Assembly: GCA_022571845.1 (NCBI GenBank)
Contig: JACZXB010000001.1
Location: forward strand, 372,001-436,000
Source of the DNA: Candidatus Zixiibacteriota bacterium
Lineage (GTDB): Bacteria > Zixibacteria > MSB-5A5 > GN15 > FEB-12
Direction of reading: 5' to 3'
Length of the DNA stretch: 64,000 nt
Part shown: positions 17,436 through 25,706 of the stretch, one piece after another
Layout of the letters: every line of letters starts with the position of its first letter
Position numbering within the stretch: position 1 is the stretch's first letter
Position numbers and translations under genes: made by a program
Notes under the pieces: generated by a model
Told to the model about the DNA's origin: nothing
Seen by the model: only the letters and a program-made list of their open reading frames with translations
The model's database searches: none

Positions 17436-17464
17436 AGGTTAGGGAATGTTGGGAATTCTGTCAA
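17436..17464 (-). promoter_or_regulatory. Sigma-70-type promoter of the riboswitch-btuB transcript
   Basis: On the minus strand TTGACA (17459-17464) is followed after exactly 17 bases by TAACCT (17436-17441). Transcription would start about seven bases further, just ahead of the first riboswitch helix. It sits 16 bases downstream of the protease stop codon. Confidence 0.75.
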
Positions 17465-17479
17465 GCTGTAAATTAATCC

Positions 17480-18391
17480 CTAGTAAACTGGCAATACTGC
17501 AAAGAAGATTTTCTTTTTGGAAAAATCGATGAACAGATAATTGTCGATCAAAAATGTTGTGCCCAAAACACCTTCAATATTTAGATTTGCGACTTCATGA
17601 TTCAATTTGCCCATATCTCTTTCCAAGACCCTCACATTTTCACTCTTGGCCAGTACAGCATCCAACTTAATGCTATCAATACTAAGATACCCCGAATTGT
17701 TCTTTAACTTCAATTCTTGAACTAAGTTTGGAGAAAACAAACTATAAGAAGAACCTAAGTCGAGAATAAATCGCTTTGTCGTTAAACCATTCAAAGTAGC
17801 ATTTATGATTATGAGATGTCTTTCAATCTCAAATGGGATTTCTTCAAATATGAAATAGTTAGGTAACTCAAAGCCGTTCTTATGGAACTTTATGAATGGA
17901 TGAGCGAATATGGAATCTTCAATATCCTTATTAAAAGTTTCTTGTCCGCCATACATTATTTCGATTACATAATTCTTTAGAAAAGAATACCCCAACACCC
18001 CATCCGGATATCCCATCGAAGTGTCTTTAATCTGTGACACTAAATCAATAGAAACTATAGATAGATCGGACAAAGATATGTCTCCAAATTTCAGGCTCTC
18101 TACTCTAAATAGCTTTGCTTCAGTACTACCTTTAGAGCCACGCGTTGGTCGCATCGGCTGAGTGCGGCCTGACAATAGGCCGTGCTTCTCAGCAAATGTC
18201 TTATCGATATATACATGGTCGGCGCCGGTATCTATGACAAAAATAGCTTTGATAGAATCATTGATGATAACTTCAATTTCTGGAATACCCCGTTTGAGAC
18301 TGAACGGAATCGGTTCAGCAGCCACAACCAGACCTGTTGCAAAACTTACGAGTAAAATTACGACAAGCACTATGCGGATGCTATGTTTCAC
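17480..18391 (-). CDS. Exported retropepsin-like aspartyl protease, two-lobed
   Basis: The 303 residues have a signal peptide (about 1-25), then two similar lobes. Lobe 1 carries FVIDTGADHV (Asp54-Thr-Gly), the aspartic protease active-site loop, followed by the hydrophobic-Gly YPDGVLGYSFL. Lobe 2 has RFILDLGSSYSLFS (Asp211-Leu-Gly-Ser) and VLGTTFLIDNYLF. Thr is replaced by Leu in the second triad. The gene begins 2 bases after the ccmE stop and so is likely the last gene of the ccm operon, but it is clearly more AT-rich than ccm. A role in cytochrome biogenesis is only suggested by position. Confidence 0.82.
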   Translation of the reverse strand: MKHSIRIVLVVILLVSFATGLVVAAEPIPFSLKRGIPEIEVIINDSIKAIFVIDTGADHVYIDKTFAEKHGLLSGRTQPMRPTRGSKGSTEAKLFRVESLKFGDISLSDLSIVSIDLVSQIKDTSMGYPDGVLGYSFLKNYVIEIMYGGQETFNKDIEDSIFAHPFIKFHKNGFELPNYFIFEEIPFEIERHLIIINATLNGLTTKRFILDLGSSYSLFSPNLVQELKLKNNSGYLSIDSIKLDAVLAKSENVRVLERDMGKLNHEVANLNIEGVLGTTFLIDNYLFIDFSKKKIFFAVLPVY

Positions 18392-18393
18392 AT

Positions 18394-18870
18394 CTACATA
18401 GACGAAGCAGCAGAGTCTGGTCTTGAATTAATCACCGTATCGCCCATAATGCCGCCTTTGTGCTTTTTTATGTCCCCATATTCTTCGCCATCTTCACCTT
18501 GATATTTCGAGGGACACTTCACTAAAAGTTTATCAGCGACGAATTCGTTCTCGTGACTGACTCCTTTGGCGACAACCGATATAGCCTGGTCAAAATTTCC
18601 CGGCACCACGCCGTAGTAAACAACTTTCAACCGCTCGGCTGTAACTTCATCTTCAGCCTCAGCATCGTAGATTGTGAATTCAAGCCTCGATTCAGCGCTG
18701 TTGTAGCTGACTTCATCTTTGGAAATTTTGCCCATGACCTGAACCATTTCGCTTGAAGTCTTTGCTTCGGCTATCGATACGTAGACAATAGTTGAGTCGA
18801 GAAAACTGGTTATCCCCCATATCATAGTCACACCGATAATAACCAGGCCTATTATTGTTTTAGCATTCAC
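18394..18870 (-). CDS. ccmE: CcmE haem chaperone, CxxxY variant
   Basis: The 158-residue protein has an N-terminal membrane anchor (about 5-25) and an OB-fold periplasmic domain matching CcmE (VQVMGKIS, LEFTIYD, LKVVYYGVVPGNFDQA, VSHENEFVADKLLVKCPSKY). The covalent haem-binding residue is Cys119 in C-P-S-K-Y rather than the His of HxxxY. This is the CxxxY type known from Desulfovibrio and archaea, associated with variant Ccm machinery. It begins at GTG (18868-18870), overlapping the ccmD stop as GTGA. The acidic and His-containing tail is diverged. It receives haem from CcmC and hands it to CcmF, which is not in the window. Confidence 0.9.
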   Translation of the reverse strand: MNAKTIIGLVIIGVTMIWGITSFLDSTIVYVSIAEAKTSSEMVQVMGKISKDEVSYNSAESRLEFTIYDAEAEDEVTAERLKVVYYGVVPGNFDQAISVVAKGVSHENEFVADKLLVKCPSKYQGEDGEEYGDIKKHKGGIMGDTVINSRPDSAASSM

Positions 18871-18980
18871 CTGCTTTTCTCCTCCAGTTTTTTTATTCGC
18901 TTATCAAGCTTCAAGAGGAATATAAACAATCCTGCCCAGATTGCCAGTGTTACCGCCAGAGCTACGTAATTTCCATCCAT
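18867..18980 (-). CDS. ccmD: CcmD-like small membrane protein, 37 residues
   Basis: A short frame of 37 codons reads MDGNYVALAVTLAIWAGLFI and then FLLKLDKRIKKLEEKSR: one transmembrane helix followed by a basic amphipathic tail, the CcmD layout (about 35-70 residues in the family). ATG at 18978-18980 is one base after the ccmC stop, and its TGA overlaps the GTG of ccmE. Position between ccmC and ccmE is the classical one. CcmD helps release holo-CcmE from CcmABC. Confidence 0.85.
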   Translation of the reverse strand: MDGNYVALAVTLAIWAGLFIFLLKLDKRIKKLEEKSR

Positions 18981-18981
18981 T

Positions 18982-19638
18982 TTAGGCTGCCCCTGTCATT
19001 TGTTTTCTTTTTAATCGATTTAACCTCTTGGTCAGGCTCAGCATCCAGAAGTATAAAACGCTGAAGGCGGCCAGTGAAGAGAAGAATATCGAACGAACCT
19101 GCACTCCCATTGTAAAATTCAAATTTTCATCTATTACCGAATCGGTCGGGTGCAGCGAGGTAACCATTCTGGGGACAACAAAAACTAGAAAAGGAACAGT
19201 CACAAACGCAAAAATCGAATAAACAGCTGAAAGCGTGGCCCGCCGGTCTTCGTCTTCAACAGCGCTCCTAAGGGCAAAAAAGGCACCGTAAATTAGCAGC
19301 AGGATAAATATCGAGGTTTGCCTCGGATCCCAGTTCCAAAACGAGCCCCAGGTAACTTTGGCGAATATCGAACCGGTTATTGTCGCCAGCAGACAGAAGA
19401 TAAAGCCGAGACGGGCTGTATCCAGCGCATAATCATCATCGATAAGCTTTCTATTTTTCAAAAATCGCGCTGAGTAAAAAGCTGACATTGCAAAGGCCAC
19501 CACGCAAAGCCAGGCTTGCGGTATATGGAAGTAAAATATCCGGCTGGCTTCGCCAATCTGCTTCTGGGGAGCCTCGGTAATAAATCCGGTTACGATTACC
19601 GCTGACATCACTAAAAATAATAAAATTTGCCACCACAT
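18982..19638 (-). CDS. ccmC: Haem transporter/lyase CcmC
   Basis: The 218-residue protein has six transmembrane helices and the haem-handling WGxxWxWD motif as WGSFWNWDPRQTS (about 97-109). Conserved His residues occur in FYFHIPQAW (His38) and MVTSLHPTDS (near 163), the axial ligands in the family. CcmC loads haem onto CcmE at the outer face of the inner membrane. It follows ccmB by 5 bases and precedes ccmD by one base. Confidence 0.95.
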   Translation of the reverse strand: MWWQILLFLVMSAVIVTGFITEAPQKQIGEASRIFYFHIPQAWLCVVAFAMSAFYSARFLKNRKLIDDDYALDTARLGFIFCLLATITGSIFAKVTWGSFWNWDPRQTSIFILLLIYGAFFALRSAVEDEDRRATLSAVYSIFAFVTVPFLVFVVPRMVTSLHPTDSVIDENLNFTMGVQVRSIFFSSLAAFSVLYFWMLSLTKRLNRLKRKQMTGAA

Positions 19639-19643
19639 AATTC

Positions 19644-20357
19644 TTAATCTTCCCAGACAAACTTAAACAACATTAGCGACGCTGTCACCATTATTACTAC
19701 ATAAGCGAGCAAAAATTGCAATAATTTCGAAACTTCGGCCAGACTGCTGCCTGCCCAGACCTTATCAGTCGCCGCTACCAGCACTATTAAAACAGGCAGT
19801 AAAATCGGAAAAGAGAGCACCGCGAATAAGGCGCCTTTGACCGAAGCCCTGGCAATAATGGCCGCTATTAGAGTGGTAGCAGCGCATAAATCCAGTACGC
19901 CCAATATCATGACCAGCAGGAAATTCACAATTCCCTCTACTGGAGCGTCAGTAAATATGAAAAAGAGCGGCGTTATCACTGAGACCAAGATCACTAAGAG
20001 CGACAGATTAAAAAAGAGCTTACCCAGATAGACAGCGTTTGGCTCAGTTGTTAAACGCAGAGCCATGGCGGTGCCCGATTCTTCTTCGCGGACAAAGACC
20101 TGAGCCATAGCCGACATAGCTGAAAATAAGACCACAATCCAGTACAGCGCGCTTAAAACTTTGGTAGACAGGGCTGCCTGGCCGAGCGAAAAAGAGATAA
20201 CAGTCAGAGACGAAATACCAAACATGAAAATAGCGTTAAGGCCGTAGCGGGAGCGCAGCTCCAATCGCAGATCCTTGACATAAACTGCCAGTACTTTATT
20301 GGTCAAGCCGGCATTGCTGGCTGGCAAGGCTATACTCTTCTTTCTCATTTGTGGCAA
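19644..20357 (-). CDS. ccmB: Haem exporter membrane subunit CcmB
   Basis: About 237 residues with six hydrophobic helices and the CcmB signatures VYVKDLRLELRSRYGLNAIFMF and REEESGTAMALRLTTEPNAVYLGKL, then GALFAVLSFPILLPVLI. It is the membrane subunit of the CcmAB ABC transporter that frees holo-CcmE from CcmC. The frame as drawn overlaps ccmA by 62 bases; homology begins only at about residue 22, so the true start may be further in, for instance TTG near 20308. Confidence 0.92.
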   Translation of the reverse strand: MPQMRKKSIALPASNAGLTNKVLAVYVKDLRLELRSRYGLNAIFMFGISSLTVISFSLGQAALSTKVLSALYWIVVLFSAMSAMAQVFVREEESGTAMALRLTTEPNAVYLGKLFFNLSLLVILVSVITPLFFIFTDAPVEGIVNFLLVMILGVLDLCAATTLIAAIIARASVKGALFAVLSFPILLPVLIVLVAATDKVWAGSSLAEVSKLLQFLLAYVVIMVTASLMLFKFVWED

Positions 20358-20949
20358 TTATAATTATGCTGCCGGAGCGCTGTTCTTCAATCAGGGCAGT
20401 CATCATCGCTTTTCCTGAATCGTCAAGGCCGCTGGATGGTTCATCAATCAGCAAAAAATCCGGTTTGTTACTTAGCGCTACTGCATATTTGAGGCGTTGT
20501 TTCATACCGGTTGAATAGTCTGAGACTAAATCCATACCTCTGCCTTCCAGGCCGACCCTGAGTAACAGGCTGTCTATTTCTTTGCCGGTGATATTTCTGC
20601 CTCGAACGGCTGTGAAAAATTGTAAATTCTCTTCGGCTGAGAGCTGGTCATATAGACTCAGATAGGGGGCAACAAAGGAAATCCGGTGACGAAGTTCTTC
20701 CCGCGACAAAACTCTGTCATTGTCGAAATAAGTTACTTTGCCGGAGCTTGGCCGCAGCAGCGCCAGAAGCAGTTTTAAGAGAGTGGTTTTGCCGGAGCCG
20801 TTGGGACCGGTTATGGCAACGGATTCTCCCTGCCTGATTTCAAGATTAAGCGAAGATATCACTTTTCGCTCACCGAAGTTTTTTTTGAGGCTCTCTACTT
20901 TAATCGCCAGCACATAGAAATGATACCACCAACTTAGCCGTGTAATCAA
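20296..20949 (-). CDS. ccmA: ABC transporter ATPase subunit CcmA
   Basis: The protein carries Walker A GPNGSGKTT, the signature YSTGMKQRLKYA and Walker B FLLIDEPSSGLDD: a complete nucleotide-binding domain of CcmA size. The longest frame starts with a TTG at 20947-20949, but homology starts at VLAIKVESLKK, so the GTG at 20911-20913 (205 residues) is a better start, with a modest GGTGG upstream. It drives CcmB in releasing haem-loaded CcmE and is the first gene of ccmABCDE. A terminator separates it from the gene upstream. Confidence 0.93.
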   Translation of the reverse strand: MITRLSWWYHFYVLAIKVESLKKNFGERKVISSLNLEIRQGESVAITGPNGSGKTTLLKLLLALLRPSSGKVTYFDNDRVLSREELRHRISFVAPYLSLYDQLSAEENLQFFTAVRGRNITGKEIDSLLLRVGLEGRGMDLVSDYSTGMKQRLKYAVALSNKPDFLLIDEPSSGLDDSGKAMMTALIEEQRSGSIIIIATNEKEEYSLASQQCRLDQ

Positions 20950-20950
20950 G

Positions 20951-20986
20951 CAAAAGAAAAGGCGCCTGATTTTAAATTTGGCGCCT
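20951..20986 (-). terminator. Rho-independent terminator after the DUF1573 gene
   Basis: On the minus strand AGGCGCC (980-986 side) pairs with GGCGCCT (960-966 side) around an AT-rich 13-base loop, followed by TTTTCTTTT. It closes the transcript from the lepB side and isolates the ccm operon. Confidence 0.85.
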
Positions 20987-21009
20987 CAGTCTCATATTTT
21001 CAGTAAGAG

Positions 21010-21747
21010 CTATTTGCCCGACTTATTTTCTTGCGGAATGCGGTACATCCGTTTTACCGGCAGGCTGAAACGGGAGCCAACTTCGTCGCTGATTTCAAAG
21101 GTGAATGATTCGCTAAACTCAGTTTCAATAGCATCTTCGTTGACCGTTATTATAATTTCCGCTGAGTCGTTGGCTTTTACCGACTGGGGTAGAATAACTG
21201 CGAAGCTTTTTTCTTTGTCATCAAGCATACTGAGCTTCAAGTCTTCTTCTGACTCATTTATAATCCAGGCCCGTGCCCGCCGTCTTGGCTTAACAGAAAA
21301 CTGCGAAACATCCAGAATATACGGCTTTAGTTTTACCGGCCTCATCTGCTCGGGTTCAGGTAAAACTTCGCTGTGAATCTGAAGATAGACTTTCTCATCG
21401 CCAATATTCGTCTCAAGATAAGGTTTCTTTGATACAAATCCGCGATATGATTTTGAGTCAAAATATATACTGATGGCAGTACTGTCACCGGGTGCCAGGA
21501 CCGAATCCATTAGAGGAGCTCTGGTGCAGCCGCAGCCGGGCACAACATTAGTGATTCTCAAAGTGTCATCTCCGTTTGATATCAGCCAGAAAGTATGGCT
21601 GACTGTCGCTCGTTGGGGGATCTTCCCAAAATTAAATGTCGGCTCCGGAATATACAGATTGGGGCCTGCCACCAGGCTCGAAGCTGCTGAAAACATAATC
21701 ATCGCAGCTAAAATAAAACTGATATTCGTTTTAAACTTATGAATCAT
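21010..21747 (-). CDS. DUF1573 exported Ig-like domain protein
   Basis: The 245 residues begin with a signal peptide (about 1-28) followed by a DUF1573 domain (about 33-125: FNFGKIPQRATVSHTFWLIS, the typical VPGCGCTRAPL Cys pair, and APGDSTAISIYFDSKSYRG). The second half is another Ig-like beta region. DUF1573 proteins are exported and common in Bacteroidetes, Planctomycetes and FCB relatives; a biochemical role is not established. It follows lepB by 82 bases and ends at a strong terminator. Confidence 0.88.
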   Translation of the reverse strand: MIHKFKTNISFILAAMIMFSAASSLVAGPNLYIPEPTFNFGKIPQRATVSHTFWLISNGDDTLRITNVVPGCGCTRAPLMDSVLAPGDSTAISIYFDSKSYRGFVSKKPYLETNIGDEKVYLQIHSEVLPEPEQMRPVKLKPYILDVSQFSVKPRRRARAWIINESEEDLKLSMLDDKEKSFAVILPQSVKANDSAEIIITVNEDAIETEFSESFTFEISDEVGSRFSLPVKRMYRIPQENKSGK

Positions 21748-21829
21748 TAATCTGAGTCCTCTCTCAAAATGGTGGATACTACAAATATACTAAGATAACT
21801 ACGTCTGGTTCCCAAAAAATTAATCAGGT

Positions 21830-22552
21830 CTAATCGATAGTATCGAAAAGCCTGTCCCAGCGAACTTTTTGGAAAAAGTGAACGGAATTGTAGAGAAATA
21901 ATCTCGGCACAGATAATGGGTCTTTGGCCGACACTTCAGGCGAGGGATACTCATCTTCATTCCATGACCAATGAATGGCCATAGCAGCCCCCAGAACCAA
22001 ATCTCTGTGGACAGCGCCCCACCATCTTGAGTCATAAGAATTATCCCGGCTGTCACCCATCATGAAAAAACTGTCACGCGGGACTATGTATGGTCCAAAA
22101 TTATCGCGGCTATCCTGCCCTCCGGCCCGGCGGGGCTGAATCTTTTGCTGCCCGGACGCCAGCGTATCAAATTTTGCAAATTCGGGGTTCTCGAATTTCT
22201 TGCCGTTGACATAGACTCGTTTATTCTTAATCAGAACTGTGTCTCCTTCAACCGCCACACAGCGCTTGATATATTTGGTGACGCCGTCGCCCGGCCAGAT
22301 GAATATTACTACATCTCCCTGTTCAGGGTCACGAAGAGCAGGTAATCTCCAGTCTGTAAGCGGGACTCTGGCGCCATAAATGAATTTATTGGCCAGCAGG
22401 AAATCACCGACTAAGAGGGTGTCCTCCATCGACTGCGACGGTATCTTGTATGCCTCGACAATCGAAGTTTTGATAATTAAGGCCAGAACAATGGCAAATA
22501 CTATCTGCTTAAAGTTATCCCAAACTGTATCTGATGGTGTGGTATGGCTCAT
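21830..22552 (-). CDS. lepB: Signal peptidase I
   Basis: The 240-residue protein has an N-terminal membrane helix (about 15-33), the catalytic Ser41 in IPSQSMEDTLLVGD, the general-base Lys95 in TKYIKRCVAVEGD, and the C-terminal box GDSRDNSYDSRWWG. It removes Sec/Tat signal peptides at the outer face of the inner membrane. It sits 17 bases after rseP, so dxr-rseP-lepB read as one operon of envelope functions. Confidence 0.96.
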   Translation of the reverse strand: MSHTTPSDTVWDNFKQIVFAIVLALIIKTSIVEAYKIPSQSMEDTLLVGDFLLANKFIYGARVPLTDWRLPALRDPEQGDVVIFIWPGDGVTKYIKRCVAVEGDTVLIKNKRVYVNGKKFENPEFAKFDTLASGQQKIQPRRAGGQDSRDNFGPYIVPRDSFFMMGDSRDNSYDSRWWGAVHRDLVLGAAMAIHWSWNEDEYPSPEVSAKDPLSVPRLFLYNSVHFFQKVRWDRLFDTID

Positions 22553-22569
22553 TCACTCACTCTTTATAA

Positions 22570-23640
22570 TTACTGTCCCTTAAATGCTCTAAGTATATCA
22601 TTATACGTTACAAATATGATCATGGTGAACAAAAGTACCATCCCGACTTGTTGAGCGATTCCACGCACTTTGATAGACAGAGGCGAGCCCTTTAGTTTTT
22701 CTATGGCCAGAAACACCAGATGTCCGCCATCAAGAATCGGAATGGGCATAATATTCAAAACAGCCAGGTTGACCGAAAGAAGAGCCATGAAAAAGAAAAG
22801 ATTAGCGGCTCCTTTGGAAGCTTCTTTTCCTGACTGCCGGGCAATAAACAGCGGACCGCCAATCATTTTGGTCGAGGCCTGACCAGTCACCAATTGCTTG
22901 ATAAACTTAAACGTATCTCTGACAATTACATGAGTAACTACAAATCCCTCGACCGTTGCAGTAACTAAAGACGGACGCTCACGTCCTATTGCTTTTTGAG
23001 TAAAGCCTATTATTCCGACAGTATCAAATGTTCCATCAGCGCGGGGCAGAAGCTGCTGCATGGTCGTAATGGAAGCTGTGCTTGTGTCTGTGCCGCCGGA
23101 CAGCCAGCTGATTTCTATTTCTTCTTCAACTTTGCTGTTTATTCTCATTCTGAGCGAATCAAAATTTGTTACAGCCTGGCCGTTGAAGGCTATGATAATA
23201 TCACCTTCTTTAAGTCCGGCTTTGTCAGCCGGGGCATCGCTCTGAACCATACCGACTATAATCCGCTCATTATCAAAAACCGGGCGACCGGCGAAATAGA
23301 GCACGCCAATCATCAGAAATATGGCCAGCAGGTAATTCATAAACGGGCCGGCAAAAATAACGAGCGTTCTCTGGCCGATCGTCTTTGATGCAAAATCATA
23401 ATCTGCGCCCGAGGACTCATCGCTGGGATCTTCACCAGCCATCTTAACGTAGCCGCCAAGTGGGATAAGGCCTATGCAGTAAGTAGTATCGCCTACTTTT
23501 TTGGAAAAAATGTTGGGAGGAAAACCAAGCGAAAATTTATGAACTCTTATACCGACCTTTTTGGCAACCACAAAATGGCCCAGTTCATGAATGAATATTA
23601 AAACTCCTAAAACAAAAATAAACGAAATGGCTGTCAGCAT
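22570..23640 (-). CDS. rseP: RseP-type site-2 intramembrane metalloprotease
   Basis: The 356 residues show the zinc site HELGH (residues 18-22) in the first transmembrane helix, one PDZ domain (about 125-205, APADKAGLKEGDIIIAFNG), and the C-terminal NIMPIPILDGGHLVF with the third zinc ligand Asp. It cleaves membrane-anchored anti-sigma factors or remnant signal peptides. The single PDZ domain differs from the double PDZ of E. coli RseP and fits MmpA-type relatives. ATG at 23638-23640 overlaps the dxr stop by 7 bases, the usual dxr-rseP pairing. Confidence 0.95.
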   Translation of the reverse strand: MLTAISFIFVLGVLIFIHELGHFVVAKKVGIRVHKFSLGFPPNIFSKKVGDTTYCIGLIPLGGYVKMAGEDPSDESSGADYDFASKTIGQRTLVIFAGPFMNYLLAIFLMIGVLYFAGRPVFDNERIIVGMVQSDAPADKAGLKEGDIIIAFNGQAVTNFDSLRMRINSKVEEEIEISWLSGGTDTSTASITTMQQLLPRADGTFDTVGIIGFTQKAIGRERPSLVTATVEGFVVTHVIVRDTFKFIKQLVTGQASTKMIGGPLFIARQSGKEASKGAANLFFFMALLSVNLAVLNIMPIPILDGGHLVFLAIEKLKGSPLSIKVRGIAQQVGMVLLFTMIIFVTYNDILRAFKGQ

Positions 23641-24800
23641 ATTAGTTGTCCTGTCATTTCTTTAGCATATTCTCTGGCTCTGGCATCTGCCTCCCAAATA
23701 TCATCAAGCGAGGGCCTCCCGGCCACTTCAACTTGACTGAGAGTCTCATCAATTGTACGAGTAATATCAACAAATGATATAGTTTTTTTCAAAAAAGCAG
23801 CGACAGCGATTTCATTGGCGGCGTTATAAATCGCAGGGGCCGTTCCCCCTGTTCTGGCGGCTTCAAAAGCCAGTCTCAGGGCCGGGAATTTGTCAAAATC
23901 CAGCGGTTCAAAACGTAAGTCCAAACCGCTGCTAAAATCAAGCTGACCAAATTCTGACTCTACCCTCTCTGGCCAGAATAAAGCATAGGTTATGGGCATC
24001 CTCATATCGGGACGGGACATCTGAGCCAATATTGAAGAATCCACGAACTCGACCATAGAATGAACTATCGACTGAGGATGAACTACTACTTTTATCTTGT
24101 CCACCGAGATGTTAAAGAGATTCAGAGCTTCGATAACTTCCAGACCTTTGTTCACCAGGGTAGCTGAGTCAATAGTGATTTTTGGTCCCATTTTCCAGGT
24201 AGGGTGATTTAGCGCCTGCTCGAGAGTTATATCGGCAAATTTTTCTTTGGGCAAATCTCTAAAAGGCCCGCCTGAAGCTGTCAGAATGAGATTTTTAACT
24301 TCGGCCCTGTTTCTTGATTCAAGAGCCTGAAAAATTGCTGAGTGCTCAGAATCTATCGGTAGAATCTTTGCGCCGGATTTTTCCAGCAGCGACGGAAACA
24401 AGGGACCGCCTGTTACCAGAGACTCTTTATTGGCCAGAGCCAGAGTTTTTTTACTTTTAAGAGTTTCAATCGATGCCAGCAGCCCGGCTGCTCCTACTAT
24501 GGCGTTTACAACGATATCTACATCAGCCAAAGCTGACAGCTGAATCATTTCGTCTTTGCCACAGAGTATCTTTACAGGTTCATCCGCAAGAGCTGACTTG
24601 AGCTGGCTGTGAAAGCTTTCGTCGACCACGCAGATATATTGAGGTTTAAATTCGTGATACTGGCTTATCAGAAGCTCAATATTGGAATTTACTGCCAGAG
24701 CTTTGATTTTCAGTCTATCTCGGAATTTCCTGACAACATCGAGGGTCGATTTGCCTATAGAGCCTGATGAACCCAGCAGAACTATATTACGCATATCCAT
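23634..24800 (-). CDS. dxr: 1-deoxy-D-xylulose 5-phosphate reductoisomerase
   Basis: The 388-residue protein has the NADPH-binding GSSGSIGKSTLDVV at the N-terminus, the NKESLVTGG motif, the substrate and metal region LPIDSEHSAIFQ, ASGGPFRD, and HPTWKMGPKITIDSATLVNKGLE. It makes 2-C-methyl-D-erythritol 4-phosphate, the committed step of the MEP isoprenoid pathway, so this organism uses MEP for isoprenoids. It is followed by rseP with a short overlap. Confidence 0.97.
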   Translation of the reverse strand: MDMRNIVLLGSSGSIGKSTLDVVRKFRDRLKIKALAVNSNIELLISQYHEFKPQYICVVDESFHSQLKSALADEPVKILCGKDEMIQLSALADVDIVVNAIVGAAGLLASIETLKSKKTLALANKESLVTGGPLFPSLLEKSGAKILPIDSEHSAIFQALESRNRAEVKNLILTASGGPFRDLPKEKFADITLEQALNHPTWKMGPKITIDSATLVNKGLEVIEALNLFNISVDKIKVVVHPQSIVHSMVEFVDSSILAQMSRPDMRMPITYALFWPERVESEFGQLDFSSGLDLRFEPLDFDKFPALRLAFEAARTGGTAPAIYNAANEIAVAAFLKKTISFVDITRTIDETLSQVEVAGRPSLDDIWEADARAREYAKEMTGQLIC

Positions 24801-24861
24801 ATACCCAAATAACGCTAAACTCGCAGTGCAGTTTCAATTTCGCTGCAGAGATTTCAAGTCG

Positions 24862-25602
24862 CTATTCTTTATTCTCTTCAGTAGAGAGTTCGAAGCCATC
24901 GGCATCCGATTCGAATGCCCGGCGGAGAACAACTTCCTCGACCGGCTTAGATATTTCCCGCGGATTCCCAGGATTTGGTTCACATGGGAGATTGCCAATT
25001 TCGTGCATCACGTTATAACCTCTGATAAGCTGCCCAAAAACGGTGTACTGGCCATCAAGACCAGATGTTGACCTGTTTCTGCCCAGACAGATAAAGAACT
25101 GAGACGAGGCAGAATTGGGGTCAGTGCTTCGGGCCATAGAGAGAGTGCCGTCCTGATGCGGTAAATCCGAAAATTCTGCATTCAAAAAATAGCCGGCGCC
25201 GCCCCTGCCGGTACCTTCCGGGTCGCCGCCCTGAATCATGAAACCTTTGACTATCCGGTGAAAGATTGTGCCGTCATAGAAGCCGTCTCTGGAGCGCGCC
25301 ATAAATGAATCAGCATGACTAGGGGCAACATCGCGATAAAGCTCCAGGACCATTTTCCCAAAATCTGTTTCAATGGTAACAAAAGAGTTTTTTGGATCCC
25401 GTACCGGCGAGGTCTTTTCAGCCAGGCTGTCAAAACTGGCTTTTTCGGTTTCTTCGACTTTTGCAAACGGACTGAATTTAACTTTTTCTTCCTTTTTCGT
25501 CGTATCAGATTGATTCTTAGTAGAATCATCACCGCCGGAGCAGCTGCTTGAGAATATGAATGGCAGCATAATTAAACCTATAACGTATAATGTTTTTTTC
25601 AT
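24862..25602 (-). CDS. Peptidyl-prolyl cis-trans isomerase, cyclophilin-type lipoprotein
   Basis: The 246 residues start with a lipoprotein signal (FIFSSSCSGG, lipid Cys near 21), an acidic and Lys-rich linker (about 25-70), and a cyclophilin domain (about 75-230: FHRIVKGFMIQGGDPEGTG, SMARSTDPNSASSQFFICL, and GLDGQYTVFGQLIRGY). The catalytic Arg in FHRI and the Gln in FMIQGGD are present. It should catalyse prolyl isomerisation during folding of exported proteins, tethered to a membrane. Upstream is an unrelated lipoprotein gene. Confidence 0.93.
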   Translation of the reverse strand: MKKTLYVIGLIMLPFIFSSSCSGGDDSTKNQSDTTKKEEKVKFSPFAKVEETEKASFDSLAEKTSPVRDPKNSFVTIETDFGKMVLELYRDVAPSHADSFMARSRDGFYDGTIFHRIVKGFMIQGGDPEGTGRGGAGYFLNAEFSDLPHQDGTLSMARSTDPNSASSQFFICLGRNRSTSGLDGQYTVFGQLIRGYNVMHEIGNLPCEPNPGNPREISKPVEEVVLRRAFESDADGFELSTEENKE

Positions 25603-25706
25603 CTTTTCTAATAACCTTTCTGTCTATGAAACGTCCGGCGAATATAGAGACCGGCGTAACTGGTGTCAAGTATTGGCAATTTATCTGATAATATCTCTGA
25701 TTGAGT

